Below, one piece after another: positions 13,144-21,857 of a stretch of 64,000 nt of DNA. Position 1 is the stretch's first letter. The number at the start of each line of letters is the position of its first letter. The notes below the pieces were generated by a model. That model searched no databases and was not told the DNA's origin. It saw only the letters and a list, made by a program, of their open reading frames with translations. The DNA is taken from the NCBI RefSeq assembly GCF_036409155.1, contig NZ_JAZGLW010000003.1:496001-560000 (forward strand), read 5' to 3'. The position numbers and the translations under genes are program-made. The DNA comes from Mycobacterium sp. 050128 (GTDB taxonomy: Bacteria; Actinomycetota; Actinomycetes; Mycobacteriales; Mycobacteriaceae).

Positions 13144-13157
13144 GGGACCATCGTCCG
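13144..13157. promoter_or_regulatory. DosR-type box upstream of the ppsA-hox operon
   Basis: GGGACCATCGTCCG matches the DosR (DevR) quasi-palindrome GGGAC-N4-GTCCC at all but the last base. It lies in the gap between ppsA and the upstream MFS remnant, about 195 bp before the ppsA ATG. The nearest gene it could drive is ppsA and hence the PFOR/hydrogenase operon. Confidence 0.6.
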
Positions 13158-13196
13158 TGCGGAGTTAAATAAGGATCAGGTCCGGGCCGGTGATGG

Positions 13197-13467
13197 TCAC
13201 AGCCCAGCCCAGATGCGCCGGGTTGCCGCTAAGAAGCTACCGGCGATTCCTGAGATCACCAGCAGCAGTTGGCCGTTCGCTCCCCAAAGCAGACCGGCCC
13301 ACAGACCTGCCGACAAGACCGCGATGCCCGTCGCGCCCTCCAGCCGCGGTCAGCGGCAATAGCGGGTATAGCAATTCGCTGGCAGCGTCTTGGAGGAAGG
13401 AAACAGCCGACAACACCCAGACATTGCGTGTCAGCCAGCTGCTCGTTCTAACCCGATGAGAGGTCAC
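13197..13467 (-). pseudogene. Internally deleted MFS transporter remnant
   Basis: Reading leftwards from a possible GTG at 13467, the frame encodes SSWLTRNVWVLSAVSF then LQDAASELLYPLLPL, which looks like the first membrane helix of a major-facilitator transporter. Near 13340-13360 the frame is lost. In another frame it resumes as GATGIAVLSAGLWAGLLWG and GQLLLVISGIAGSFLAA, like the last helices of the same family, ending in TGA at 13197. About 30 N-terminal and 45 C-terminal residues remain of an expected ~400, so an internal deletion with frame change is the simplest reading. The call rests on hydrophobic pattern and family memory, not on alignment. Confidence 0.55.
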
Positions 13468-13549
13468 CGGATCGCTTCTCCCAGCACTCAATCTGCGGAT
13501 GTGTCCTCGGCCTTGGCGACGCAACGCAACGCATCGATAGCGGCAAAGA

Positions 13550-16500
13550 TCAACCGGGAAATCGGACCGTGGTCCCGGGCATCAGCTGAACGACTCGACC
13601 GCGGCATTCCACTTCGACTCCGGCAGCGTCGCGCGGATCCACACTGATGATGACGCCCTTTCCACTAACCCGCAGGTGCAGGTGCAGACCGCGGTAATGG
13701 ATCGGGAATGCCAGCACGCCAAGTTCTTCCGGCCAGTACGGCGAGAGAATGATGCGGTTGGACCGGGTCTCCATCCCCGTGAAGCACCGCTGCATCAGGT
13801 CGACGCTGCCGGCCATCGCCGCCAGGTGGATGCCTTCGGACGTGGTACCGCCCTGGATGTCTGAGACGTCGGACTTCAGCGCCTGTCGAAAGAACTCCAT
13901 GGCACGATCGCGGTTGGCCCGGGCCAGCACCCAGGTGTGCACGACACCGCTGAGCGTCGACCCGTGCGACGTACGAGCCAGGTAGTAATCGACCAGTTCC
14001 GGGACCTTGTCGGAGATGAAGCGGTAGCCGAGGCGGTCGAGCAGCTCGCATAACTCCGTCGCCGACATCAGGTAGAGCAGCATCAGGACGTCGGCCTGCT
14101 TGGAAGCCTTGTACCGGTTCACGTCGTCGTCTTCCGCCTCGAGGATGCGGTCGAGGCGCTGGATATTGCCGTACCGCTGCCGGTACCCCGCCCAGTCCAG
14201 TTCCTCCAACTCGCCGTATCCCTCGAACTGGCTGATGATGCCATCGTGGAACGGGACGAACATCTTTCGGCTGACCTCGTCCCAACGCTCCAGTTCGTCA
14301 TTCTTCAGTCCGAGTGTCTCGAGCAGATCGAGTCGATTCGGCAGCGGTAGCAGTTTCAGTGCGTCGAGGGCGCGCATGATCACCCAGACCGCCATCACGT
14401 TGGTGTAGGCGTTGTTGTCGATGCCGTCGTAGGGCGCATCAGGGTAGCCCGAGTGGAATTCGTCGGGCCCGATGACCCCTCGGATGCTGTAGCGGTCGCG
14501 CTCCTGGTCGTAGGTGGCCCTACTCACCCAGAAGCGTGCGATCTCGGCCAGCAGCTCCGCGCCGTAGTCGATCAGGTACGCGAGATCCCCGGTGACCTGA
14601 TAAAACTTCCACGCGCTGTAGGCGACGGCGATGCCGATGTGGTGCGCACGAGCGCTGCCGTCGGGGTTCCACCGGCCGCTGCGCGGATTGAGGTGCAGGC
14701 GTTGGCTTTCCTCGCGTCCATCGCTGCCGGATTGCCAGGGGAACATCGCTCCGGAGTAGCCGGCCGCCTGGGCGGCGTGACGTGCCTCGGGCAGGCGCCG
14801 GTAGCGGTATCCCAGCAGCGACCGGGTGATTGCGGGTAGTCGTAAGTTGAGCACGGGGAAGATGAACAGCTCGTCCCAGAAGATGTGTCCGCGGTACGCC
14901 TCACCGTTCAGTCCGCGAGCCGGTATCCCGACGTCGAGATCGCAACTGTTGGGGGAGACCGTCTGAAGCAGATGCAGGAGGTGCAGTCGCAGGATGCGCG
15001 ATTCGTCGGTGAAGTCTTCGAACTCGACGGACAGGCGTTCCCACAGATGTACCCAGGCACTCACATGCCCGTCGCGCAACTCGGCAAACCTGCCGAGTCG
15101 GCCCACCCAGCGCTCGGCATCGACAGCAGGCTCGGATGTCGCGGCATCGCGCCCGGTGAACAGGGTCACGGTCTTCTCCACCGTCACCGTCTCGCCGGAT
15201 GACAGTTCGATGGCGATGTCATGACCGATTTCTGCTTCGCGGTCGACCAGGCGGTAGGTGGCCGGGACGGCAGTCCCGTCCCGCCACACGACGGTTCTCG
15301 CTGCCATGGCAATCGGAATGCGCGATTGGGTGGTCTGAACTGACAGCAGTACGGAATTGCCGGAGATCTCCCGCTTTTCCAGCAACCCGAGATGATGGCT
15401 GGCCAAATCGCGATACCGCTCGACGAGCGAATTCGTCACGTTGCCGTCCAGCGTGGAGCGAATCTCGATGGTCCCCGACCAATCCTCGGCGAGAATCGTC
15501 GTCTGCAGGGCGCCGACGTGGGGCATGTGCATCGCGGCAAATCGTCGCTGGGTAAGCGAACTGGTGCGTCCGGCGTCGTCGCGGAAGCGCACCTCCCTGG
15601 TCAGTATCGCGCCGCGTAGGTCGAGGTGCTGCCGGTAGGACAGCACGTTCACCGCGTCGATGTCGAACCAGCTGCCGCCGTCGACGCGGAAGGTCAGCGC
15701 AAGCCAGTTGGGCAGGTTGACCAGGCTCTCGTTGTCGATTTCGGTGCCCGATACGTCGTCGACGAGGCGGTTGTAGACGCCGGCGGCATAGGTGCCGGGA
15801 TAGTGCACCTGGTCGGCTTCCGCTTCGGGCGCAGCGCCCCGAGTGGCGAAGTAGCCATTTCCTACCGTGCACAACGACTCACGAAGCTTCTCGCTCTGCG
15901 GGTCGTACCCGTCATAGGTGAAATCCCATGCCGTGGAAGACTTCTCACGTTTAATCGCTAGCCAATTCGATCCGCGCTGCACGAACTCCCGCACCTCATC
16001 GGGACTCTGCAGAGCGAAACGGGCGGCCGTCTTTCGGTCGCCATCCTCGTCGTGGCGCACGACAATCCCGATGCCGTCGAATTGGACTGCGTCGAAAGCG
16101 TCTTCGTCGGAGAGGTCGTCGCCGATGTAGATCGGCAGCAGGGAACCCGTCGCGTCGATGCGATCGCGAATCCAGGCCAGCGTGGTCCCTTTGTCCCAGT
16201 CGATGTCGGGCCGCAGCTCGACCAGCATGCGCCCGTTGGTCACGCGTAGGCCGTCCCGCTGTCCGAGCTTGTGTGTGGCAGAGATGATCGCGCCGATGTG
16301 CTCCGGCGCGACCTCGCGGTAGTGGACCGCGACGGCGAAGCGCTTGTGCTCCACTCGCACTCCGGGAATTTCCGCCAGGCTCTTGCCTAACTCGGCAGCC
16401 GCACCCTCGAGCACATCGACGGCGGCGGCCGCCGCTTCGTTGCGATGGTAGGTGCCGTCCGGTTCGGTTAGCTCAAAGCCGTGACTGCCCGCGTACCAGA

Positions 16501-17203
16501 TACCCGGTACCGGTACCCGGGCGCGGATATCGGCGAGGTCGCGGCCGCTCAGTATGGCGACAGGGCATTGCGACGCCAAGCTTTCCAGCGCCTCGGCGGC
16601 TCCGTCGACGAGGGTGGCGGCGCCGGGATCGGCAACGATGGGGGACAAGGTTCCGTCGTAGTCGATGAACAAGACCGGTTCTCGCGCGCTCAGAACACCG
16701 ATGACCTGACCGTATGACTCCACCGCATCGGGGAGCTTCGAGATCCGCCTGTCACCCGCGCGAACCGCGACGTCCTCCAGATCCGCAACCACCACGTCGG
16801 CGCCGCGCTCCAGCAACCGGTCGGGATTCCCGGAGCCGTCGACACCGATGACAAGCGCGAAACCGCCGTCCTGAGCCGCCGCGATCCCGGCGCCGGCGTC
16901 GTCGACGACGACGGACCGTTGCGGGCGCGCTCCGAGTCGGCGAAGTGCTTCGGCAAGGAACGCGGTGGGGACGCCGTCGACAAAGGCGCCGAAGAGATCA
17001 TCAATCCCAGCGGATTTCAAGAGTTGTTCACCGCCCAGGCGCAACGAATATGCCGCCGTGGCGACTCCTGCCTCGAGCAGTTTTCGCACCAGGTTGATCG
17101 TCGAGTCGAGCACCGGAACACCGTCAGTGTCGGTCAGCACGGCGTCGAGGTTGAAAATCACGGCGTCGTGGTAGCGCGGGTCCACGGTGACCGGCGCCGT
17201 CAT
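13550..17203 (-). CDS. otsB1: OtsB-type trehalose-phosphatase fused to a GH65 glycoside hydrolase/phosphorylase (Rv2006-like)
   Basis: A 1217-aa three-part protein. (1) Residues 1-170 are HAD-like, but the nucleophile loop reads FNLDAVLTDTDG, without the DxDxT pattern. (2) Residues 170-420 are an OtsB phosphatase with FIDYDGTLSPIV near 179 and IYIGDDLSDEDAF. (3) About 430-1217 is a GH65 module with GVIGPDEFHSGY near 909, where Glu should be the general acid, and KQADVLMLLYLM near 1036. It resembles M. tuberculosis OtsB1 (Rv2006), a DosR-regulon gene. Known reactions are trehalose-6-P dephosphorylation for OtsB and hydrolysis or phosphorolysis of alpha-glucosides for GH65; the actual substrate is uncertain. 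The ATG at 17203 overlaps the pfkB stop (ATGA), so the two are cotranscribed. Confidence 0.9.
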   Translation of the reverse strand: MTAPVTVDPRYHDAVIFNLDAVLTDTDGVPVLDSTINLVRKLLEAGVATAAYSLRLGGEQLLKSAGIDDLFGAFVDGVPTAFLAEALRRLGARPQRSVVVDDAGAGIAAAQDGGFALVIGVDGSGNPDRLLERGADVVVADLEDVAVRAGDRRISKLPDAVESYGQVIGVLSAREPVLFIDYDGTLSPIVADPGAATLVDGAAEALESLASQCPVAILSGRDLADIRARVPVPGIWYAGSHGFELTEPDGTYHRNEAAAAAVDVLEGAAAELGKSLAEIPGVRVEHKRFAVAVHYREVAPEHIGAIISATHKLGQRDGLRVTNGRMLVELRPDIDWDKGTTLAWIRDRIDATGSLLPIYIGDDLSDEDAFDAVQFDGIGIVVRHDEDGDRKTAARFALQSPDEVREFVQRGSNWLAIKREKSSTAWDFTYDGYDPQSEKLRESLCTVGNGYFATRGAAPEAEADQVHYPGTYAAGVYNRLVDDVSGTEIDNESLVNLPNWLALTFRVDGGSWFDIDAVNVLSYRQHLDLRGAILTREVRFRDDAGRTSSLTQRRFAAMHMPHVGALQTTILAEDWSGTIEIRSTLDGNVTNSLVERYRDLASHHLGLLEKREISGNSVLLSVQTTQSRIPIAMAARTVVWRDGTAVPATYRLVDREAEIGHDIAIELSSGETVTVEKTVTLFTGRDAATSEPAVDAERWVGRLGRFAELRDGHVSAWVHLWERLSVEFEDFTDESRILRLHLLHLLQTVSPNSCDLDVGIPARGLNGEAYRGHIFWDELFIFPVLNLRLPAITRSLLGYRYRRLPEARHAAQAAGYSGAMFPWQSGSDGREESQRLHLNPRSGRWNPDGSARAHHIGIAVAYSAWKFYQVTGDLAYLIDYGAELLAEIARFWVSRATYDQERDRYSIRGVIGPDEFHSGYPDAPYDGIDNNAYTNVMAVWVIMRALDALKLLPLPNRLDLLETLGLKNDELERWDEVSRKMFVPFHDGIISQFEGYGELEELDWAGYRQRYGNIQRLDRILEAEDDDVNRYKASKQADVLMLLYLMSATELCELLDRLGYRFISDKVPELVDYYLARTSHGSTLSGVVHTWVLARANRDRAMEFFRQALKSDVSDIQGGTTSEGIHLAAMAGSVDLMQRCFTGMETRSNRIILSPYWPEELGVLAFPIHYRGLHLHLRVSGKGVIISVDPRDAAGVEVECRGRVVQLMPGTTVRFPG

Positions 17204-18207
17204 CGCGATGTCTTTACTCGAGCGGACAACCATTGGGCGGGATCGATATCTACGGGGTCGGCGACCATCTCGAAGAGCCGCTCGACATCTTCGCGGAGGC
17301 AGTGCGCGGTGCCAGGCGTCAGCAGCATGGCACCGCCGGCCGCGATGCCCAGTCGCACCGCCTTGTCGAGTTGCCAGCCGCGCTTAAGGCCGACGGTGAT
17401 ACCGGCGGTCATGGCGTCCCCGGCGCCCACACCGCTGCCGGAAGGCACCTCTACAGCTGAATAACGTTGGCTTCCAAGCGGTGTGGCGAGCAGAGCGCCC
17501 TCAGACCCGAGTGACACGACGACGAATTGGGCGCAGCCGCGGTCGATGAGTTCGTGTGCCGCGGCGAGCTGCTCTGATTCGCTGATGAGTTCTCGTCCGA
17601 CACATTCGCGTAGTTCTCGCACGCTCGGCTTGAGCAGGTAGACGCCGGAGGAGACATGTCGCAGTCCGGCCCCTGACGTGTCGAGAATCAGCGGTGCATC
17701 GCGCTCGCGACAGATGTCGGCGACCCGCTGATAGAAGTCGGCAGGCGCTCCGGGCGGCAGGCTGCCGCTCGCCACTACGAAGTCCGCGGATCCTGCTGCG
17801 GCGCTGAGCGTGTCGAGGCACTCGGTCAGCTCGACGTCGGTGAGCCGCGGGCCTGGGAGCACGAATCGGTACTGCTTTCCGGTGCTGTGCTCGTCCACGG
17901 TGAAGCTTTCCCTGGTGGAATTAGTCACGCTGATCCGCTGCACCGGAACCCCGGAGGCAGCGACAAGATCAGTCACCTTGTCGCCGGCATGGCCGCCCGC
18001 TGGAAAGAGCGCCAATACCGACTCGCCGAGCACGTGGGCGATTCGCGCGACGTTGATTCCGCCGCCGCCGGGATCGTAGCGGGGCAGCCCGCAGCGCATT
18101 TTGTCGGTGGGGATGACCCGATCGGTGGCCGTGGTGATGTCGAGTGCCGGATTCATGGTCAGGGTAACAATTCTGGTTCCCGACTTCGCCGGTGCCTTCA
18201 TTGCCAT
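17200..18207 (-). CDS. pfkB: PfkB-family phosphofructokinase (Rv2029c-like)
   Basis: Ribokinase-fold sugar kinase (335 aa) close to M. tuberculosis PfkB, a DosR-regulon enzyme. Family landmarks: TLTMNPALDITT, YDPGGGGINVARIAHVLG, STRESFTV, VVASGSLPPGAP, LLKPSVRELRECVG, and the catalytic GSGVGAGDAMTAG (Asp as base). Predicted to phosphorylate fructose-6-P (or tagatose-6-P) with ATP. I chose the ATG at 18207 because AAGG lies 8 bases before it; a GTG at 18243 is an alternative. A DosR-type box lies about 70-85 bp upstream. It is translationally coupled to the OtsB/GH65 gene, linking trehalose and hexose-phosphate use. Confidence 0.93.
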   Translation of the reverse strand: MAMKAPAKSGTRIVTLTMNPALDITTATDRVIPTDKMRCGLPRYDPGGGGINVARIAHVLGESVLALFPAGGHAGDKVTDLVAASGVPVQRISVTNSTRESFTVDEHSTGKQYRFVLPGPRLTDVELTECLDTLSAAAGSADFVVASGSLPPGAPADFYQRVADICRERDAPLILDTSGAGLRHVSSGVYLLKPSVRELRECVGRELISESEQLAAAHELIDRGCAQFVVVSLGSEGALLATPLGSQRYSAVEVPSGSGVGAGDAMTAGITVGLKRGWQLDKAVRLGIAAGGAMLLTPGTAHCLREDVERLFEMVADPVDIDPAQWLSARVKTSR

Positions 18208-18277
18208 GAGTTCTGCCTTGTCGGAAGTGTAGTTGAGCTGCACCCCGAATCCGACCAGTTCAGGGACACCGGCAATA

Positions 18278-18291
18278 GGGACGGAAGTCCC
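18278..18291. promoter_or_regulatory. DosR-type box upstream of pfkB
   Basis: GGGACGGAAGTCCC has both perfect GGGAC/GTCCC half-sites with the 4-base spacing of DosR boxes. It lies between pfkB (start 18207) and the triple-repeat gene, well placed for pfkB-otsB1. Confidence 0.75.
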
Positions 18292-18372
18292 GCGTCCGGG
18301 GGCCGTTCGTCGGCGCTGAATTCAGCGACGGTCCGGATGCTGGGTCTGCTGGTGTGTCGGGGCCATCGGCCG

Positions 18373-18876
18373 TCACGCTGAAGACACTGATAAGGGTCGT
18401 TGTTCCTGGGCTGACACGATGCGAGCAACCAGCTCGCCGCCACGGATGACCTCAATCGTCTGCCCTGCCGCAACCCTGTCGAAGTAACGCCCCGCACGCT
18501 TTCGCAATTCGTCAAGCTCGATTTGCCGACCACCGCCCGCCGGGATCGCCGTTATCCTCGAGTCATCGGCCGACACGATCCGCGCCAATAACCTGCCGCC
18601 ACGGACAACATAAATCGTCTCCCCTGCCGCAACCCGATCGAAGCACCGCCCGGCACGCGTTCGCAGTTCGTCAAGCCCGACCCATCCGCCGGTGTCCGGT
18701 CCAACGGGTTTGACAGATCCCGCCGGAATCGGAGCCACTCTCCAGTCGCCGACCGACACGATCCGTGCCACCAACTTGCCGCGACGGACGACATCGATCG
18801 TCTCCCCGGCGGTAACTCGCTCAAGATACCCACACGTGTTACTCCGGAGTTGGCCCAGGCCAATCACTTCCGGCAT
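18373..18876 (-). CDS. Triple tandem Phd/YefM-like antitoxin-fold protein, no toxin partner
   Basis: A 167-aa protein built of three ~45-residue repeats, each of the form LxELRxxAGRxFDRVAAGETI, then VxRGGxLxARIVSxDD. This is the pattern of the Phd/YefM (VapB-like) N-terminal DNA-binding domain. Repeat 1 begins LGQLRSNTCGYLERV and is the most diverged; repeats 2 and 3 are very alike (DELRTRAGRCFDRV, DELRKRAGRYFDRV), also at DNA level. Normal Phd antitoxins have one such domain plus a toxin-binding tail and a toxin gene alongside. Here there is no tail and no toxin candidate: pfkB follows and mceF precedes. The ATG at 18876 is preceded by GGAG; an upstream ATG at 18915 is possible. Function unknown; DNA binding is inferred. 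Confidence 0.7.
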   Translation of the reverse strand: MPEVIGLGQLRSNTCGYLERVTAGETIDVVRRGKLVARIVSVGDWRVAPIPAGSVKPVGPDTGGWVGLDELRTRAGRCFDRVAAGETIYVVRGGRLLARIVSADDSRITAIPAGGGRQIELDELRKRAGRYFDRVAAGQTIEVIRGGELVARIVSAQEQRPLSVSSA

Positions 18877-18963
18877 TGTGCTCCGATCTCTGCAGTTCAG
18901 CGGCCGCGGTTGCACCGCGCACTCGGAGCGTTCCGGCGGTTCCGCGCGGTCGCCTCAAGTATA

Positions 18964-18981
18964 TGACTGTACGTGCGGTCA
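18964..18981. promoter_or_regulatory. Imperfect palindrome resembling the mce-tetR operator
   Basis: TGACTGTACGTGCGGTCA is a near palindrome centred on ACGT, matching GACCGTACGGACGGTC (upstream of the mce unit) at 13 of 16 positions. It sits about 90-105 bp upstream of the triple-repeat gene and beyond the end of mceF. It may be a third site for the same TetR protein. Confidence 0.35.
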
Positions 18982-19128
18982 GTGTCAACGTTCCGAGGTT
19001 AGCGAAGAATTCGTACGACGAGCTGTGCGTGCCGAGCAGTGGCGCGCCGCCGACCGGGTGCGGGATTTGGGCGAAAAGCATTGCAAGTGAGAATGATTGA
19101 ACGCGCGCAACACGGTGACGACCTCGAT

Positions 19129-20679
19129 TCAGCCGGGTGGTGTCAGCATGTCCTTCCATCCGTCGTCGCCTGTCTTACTCGAATTTTCGACTGTGTACTT
19201 GACACCGTCGGGCCCCACCAGTTCACCGCTCTGTGGACTGTAAACGGCCGGGGGAGGCCCGGTGGGCGTATAGACGCAGGGATTTGGCTGCTGCCCATTG
19301 CACTGGACGGTCCCCGATCCCGGCCGTTGCAGCACATCGCTGATGGGAGGTGGTGTCCCCGCCACCCTGTCGGACGGTGCTGGGTTGACGCCGTTGTTGA
19401 TCGACGGCGCGGGTATCACCTGACCGGGTTTCACCGGCTGGTCGCAGCGCGCCGCGGGCGCCGGGCAGGTCAGGATCTGGTTCGGGTCGCCATACCACGG
19501 GTTGGTGCCCGACGGGACGTATGGCTTGGGGTCGCGACATTCGCGCGGCGTTGCGGCGCGTTTACCCGGGACGTCTACGCACGGGATGTTGCGGGCCCCG
19601 CGCACGGCGTTGGCGGGAGTGTCCTGCGGGATTTTGCAATAGGTTCCCGAGGGCATCGGCGCCAGGCTGGTGTCCGCCGGAGACCGCCACTCAGCTGCCG
19701 GGAGGAAGCCGGTCAGGCACGGTGGGGGCTGGTTGATTGTCAGCGAGGTACCAAGCGCGGCGTAGCCGGGGAAAGGCGTTGTCACTGTTTGGCCTTCGGA
19801 TGCGCCCTGTGGATAGGCCACCAGCAATTGCTCGACCCCCTTGTGGTAGCGCTTGAGCATATCCAGCACGATCTCCAGATTCGCCAGGGTCTGCGGCAGC
19901 GACTCGCGGACGTCGCTGAACACCGCATCGACCTGATCGGCGGTCGGTGCGGCGTGAGTCAAGATGCTTTGCACGTGCTGGTCGTTTTCGGCGCTCTGCG
20001 CGGCCAGGATGTCCAGGTTGTGCGACCAGCGCTGGATCGAATCACCCGAATTGACTTGGCTGTCGATCAGCGGCCCGGAGTTTTGGACGATGTCGTTGAC
20101 GTCGCCGATGTTGGTCTTGAAGTCGCCGGCGATCGCTTGCGTCGCATCGACCAGTCGTTGCAGTGCGGGGCCCAAACCGCCGACCGCTTGGGCTGTTTCG
20201 TCAAGCAACGATGCGATCTTGTCCTTGGGCAGCACAGCGAGTCCGCGATTAGCGGCGTCTAGCGCCGGCCCGATCTCCGTGGGCACGGTGCCCTTGCTGA
20301 TGGTCTGCCCCGGCGAAAAGTATTGGCCCGGGTTGCCTACCGACACCAGGTCCAGATATTGCTCACCGACGGCCGACACCGAATGTACGTTCGCCGACGC
20401 GTCAATCGGGATCTTGTAACTGTTGGCGATACTCATCGTCGCCCGCGCGCCGGTCTCGGTCGGCTCGACGGCGGTGACCGTGCCGATGGTCGCGCCGCGA
20501 TAAGTCACGTTTGCCGTCTTGTACAGACCGCCCGAAGTGGGCAGGTCCGCCTTCAACGTGTACTGGCCAATCCCCGCTGCACTGGGAATCTGTAAGTAGT
20601 ACCAGCCCAACACAATTGCCGTGAGCACACTCAGAATGCTGAAGATGATCAGCTGGCGCCAGATGAAGCGGGTCAACAT
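19129..20679 (-). CDS. mceF: MceF-type MCE family protein
   Basis: Last MCE-domain protein of the operon (516 aa). One N-terminal membrane anchor (LIIFSILSVLTAIVLGW) is followed by the MCE/MlaD domain (about residues 38-120, YTLKADLPTSGGLYKTANV) and a helical region. A long Pro/Gly/Cys-rich tail contains several cysteines. Mce proteins form a hexameric periplasmic tube that delivers lipids to the YrbE permease. The ATG at 20679 overlaps the mceE stop by seven bases. The tail is longer than in many MceF proteins. Confidence 0.93.
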   Translation of the reverse strand: MLTRFIWRQLIIFSILSVLTAIVLGWYYLQIPSAAGIGQYTLKADLPTSGGLYKTANVTYRGATIGTVTAVEPTETGARATMSIANSYKIPIDASANVHSVSAVGEQYLDLVSVGNPGQYFSPGQTISKGTVPTEIGPALDAANRGLAVLPKDKIASLLDETAQAVGGLGPALQRLVDATQAIAGDFKTNIGDVNDIVQNSGPLIDSQVNSGDSIQRWSHNLDILAAQSAENDQHVQSILTHAAPTADQVDAVFSDVRESLPQTLANLEIVLDMLKRYHKGVEQLLVAYPQGASEGQTVTTPFPGYAALGTSLTINQPPPCLTGFLPAAEWRSPADTSLAPMPSGTYCKIPQDTPANAVRGARNIPCVDVPGKRAATPRECRDPKPYVPSGTNPWYGDPNQILTCPAPAARCDQPVKPGQVIPAPSINNGVNPAPSDRVAGTPPPISDVLQRPGSGTVQCNGQQPNPCVYTPTGPPPAVYSPQSGELVGPDGVKYTVENSSKTGDDGWKDMLTPPG

Positions 20680-21857
20680 TGCCTGTCGGCCCTTTCGACC
20701 AGTGGGCCGCCCGGGGCGTCGTTAGGGTTCGGCGTGTAGCGGACATCCGGGATCATCGTTTCGGGGTCGCGGCCCCAGGCTTGCTCGAGCGCGCGCAGCG
20801 CTCCGGAGAATCCGGTCCCGGTGAGGATGGCGTTGTCGACCGAGCTGAGGGTCAGGTCGAGCGTCAGCGACAAGTTGAAGTAGTCGCCGCGGAACGACTT
20901 TGGCACCGCGTCGACGTCGAATGGCCGGACGAGGATCAGCTTGAGTGCGCGGATCAGGTACGGCGCGGCACGGCCCAGTTCTCGCAACGGACACTGCAGC
21001 GACAGCAGATCCTGGTGCAAGTCGCTCCGCGAGGCGGACAGGTATTGGTCGGCGACCTGGCTGAGCCGGCCTACCGAGTCGACCGCGTCGATTAAAAGTC
21101 TCTGCTTATCGGCGAAATGTTTGATCAGCGGCGGGAATTCGGTGAGGACCCGATCCAGAACGTCGGAGCGGGAGCTTACGTACGTCAACAGCCGGTTGGT
21201 GGAATCGATGGCTCTGGTGATGTCTTCTCGTTGCTCGTTGAGTCGGACGGTGAAGGTGTCCAGCTTGCCGAGGAAGGCGCGGATCTGGTCGGCGCGCCCG
21301 TTCACGATGTTGTAGACCTCGTTCTGCACCACTTCGAGGTTCGGGACGCCGCCGCCGCGCAAGATCAGCGCGAGACTGGCCAGCGTCTGTTCGGTCGTGG
21401 GGTAAGTGGACGAATTACTCAGCGGGATGGTGTCGCCGTCCCGGAGCAGCTCTGGAGACGGGTTGGGTGGTGAGGTCAGCTCGACATGCTGAGAACCCAG
21501 GAGGCTTGTCTGCCCGATCTTGGCGGTGGCGTTTTTGGGTAGCTTGACGCTCTTGTCCAGCCGTAGCGTCAGCGTGGCGACCCAGTTCTTCAGTTGGATC
21601 GCGCGTACGGTGCCGACAAAGACATCGGCCACCCGCACCCGGCTGTTGTCGTTCAGGGCCAGCGTGTCTGGTATCTGCACGTAGACGATGTAGGAGCCGG
21701 GCCCGCTGCCCGGGCCACCGGGCATCGGGACATTCGCGATTCCGTGCCACTTCGCACACGACGTGAGCGCTACGGCAGCGCCCAGTACGGCCAGACCTTG
21801 CCAAGCCCGGTGCCGAGTGCGAGAAACCAACGCACGCAACGTGATTGCGCCCCTCAC
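20673..21857 (-). CDS. mceE: MceE-type lipoprotein, MCE family
   Basis: The lipoprotein member of the MCE set (394 aa). The GTG at 21857 overlaps the mceD stop (GTGA) and gives a signal peptide with a lipobox ending ALTSC, so Cys is expected to be acylated and anchored in the membrane. The MCE domain follows (YVQIPDTLALNDNSRV, RVADVFVGTVRAI). The open frame continues far upstream over mceD but the lipobox fixes the true start. It works with the other five Mce proteins. Confidence 0.92.
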   Translation of the reverse strand: MRGAITLRALVSRTRHRAWQGLAVLGAAVALTSCAKWHGIANVPMPGGPGSGPGSYIVYVQIPDTLALNDNSRVRVADVFVGTVRAIQLKNWVATLTLRLDKSVKLPKNATAKIGQTSLLGSQHVELTSPPNPSPELLRDGDTIPLSNSSTYPTTEQTLASLALILRGGGVPNLEVVQNEVYNIVNGRADQIRAFLGKLDTFTVRLNEQREDITRAIDSTNRLLTYVSSRSDVLDRVLTEFPPLIKHFADKQRLLIDAVDSVGRLSQVADQYLSASRSDLHQDLLSLQCPLRELGRAAPYLIRALKLILVRPFDVDAVPKSFRGDYFNLSLTLDLTLSSVDNAILTGTGFSGALRALEQAWGRDPETMIPDVRYTPNPNDAPGGPLVERADRQC

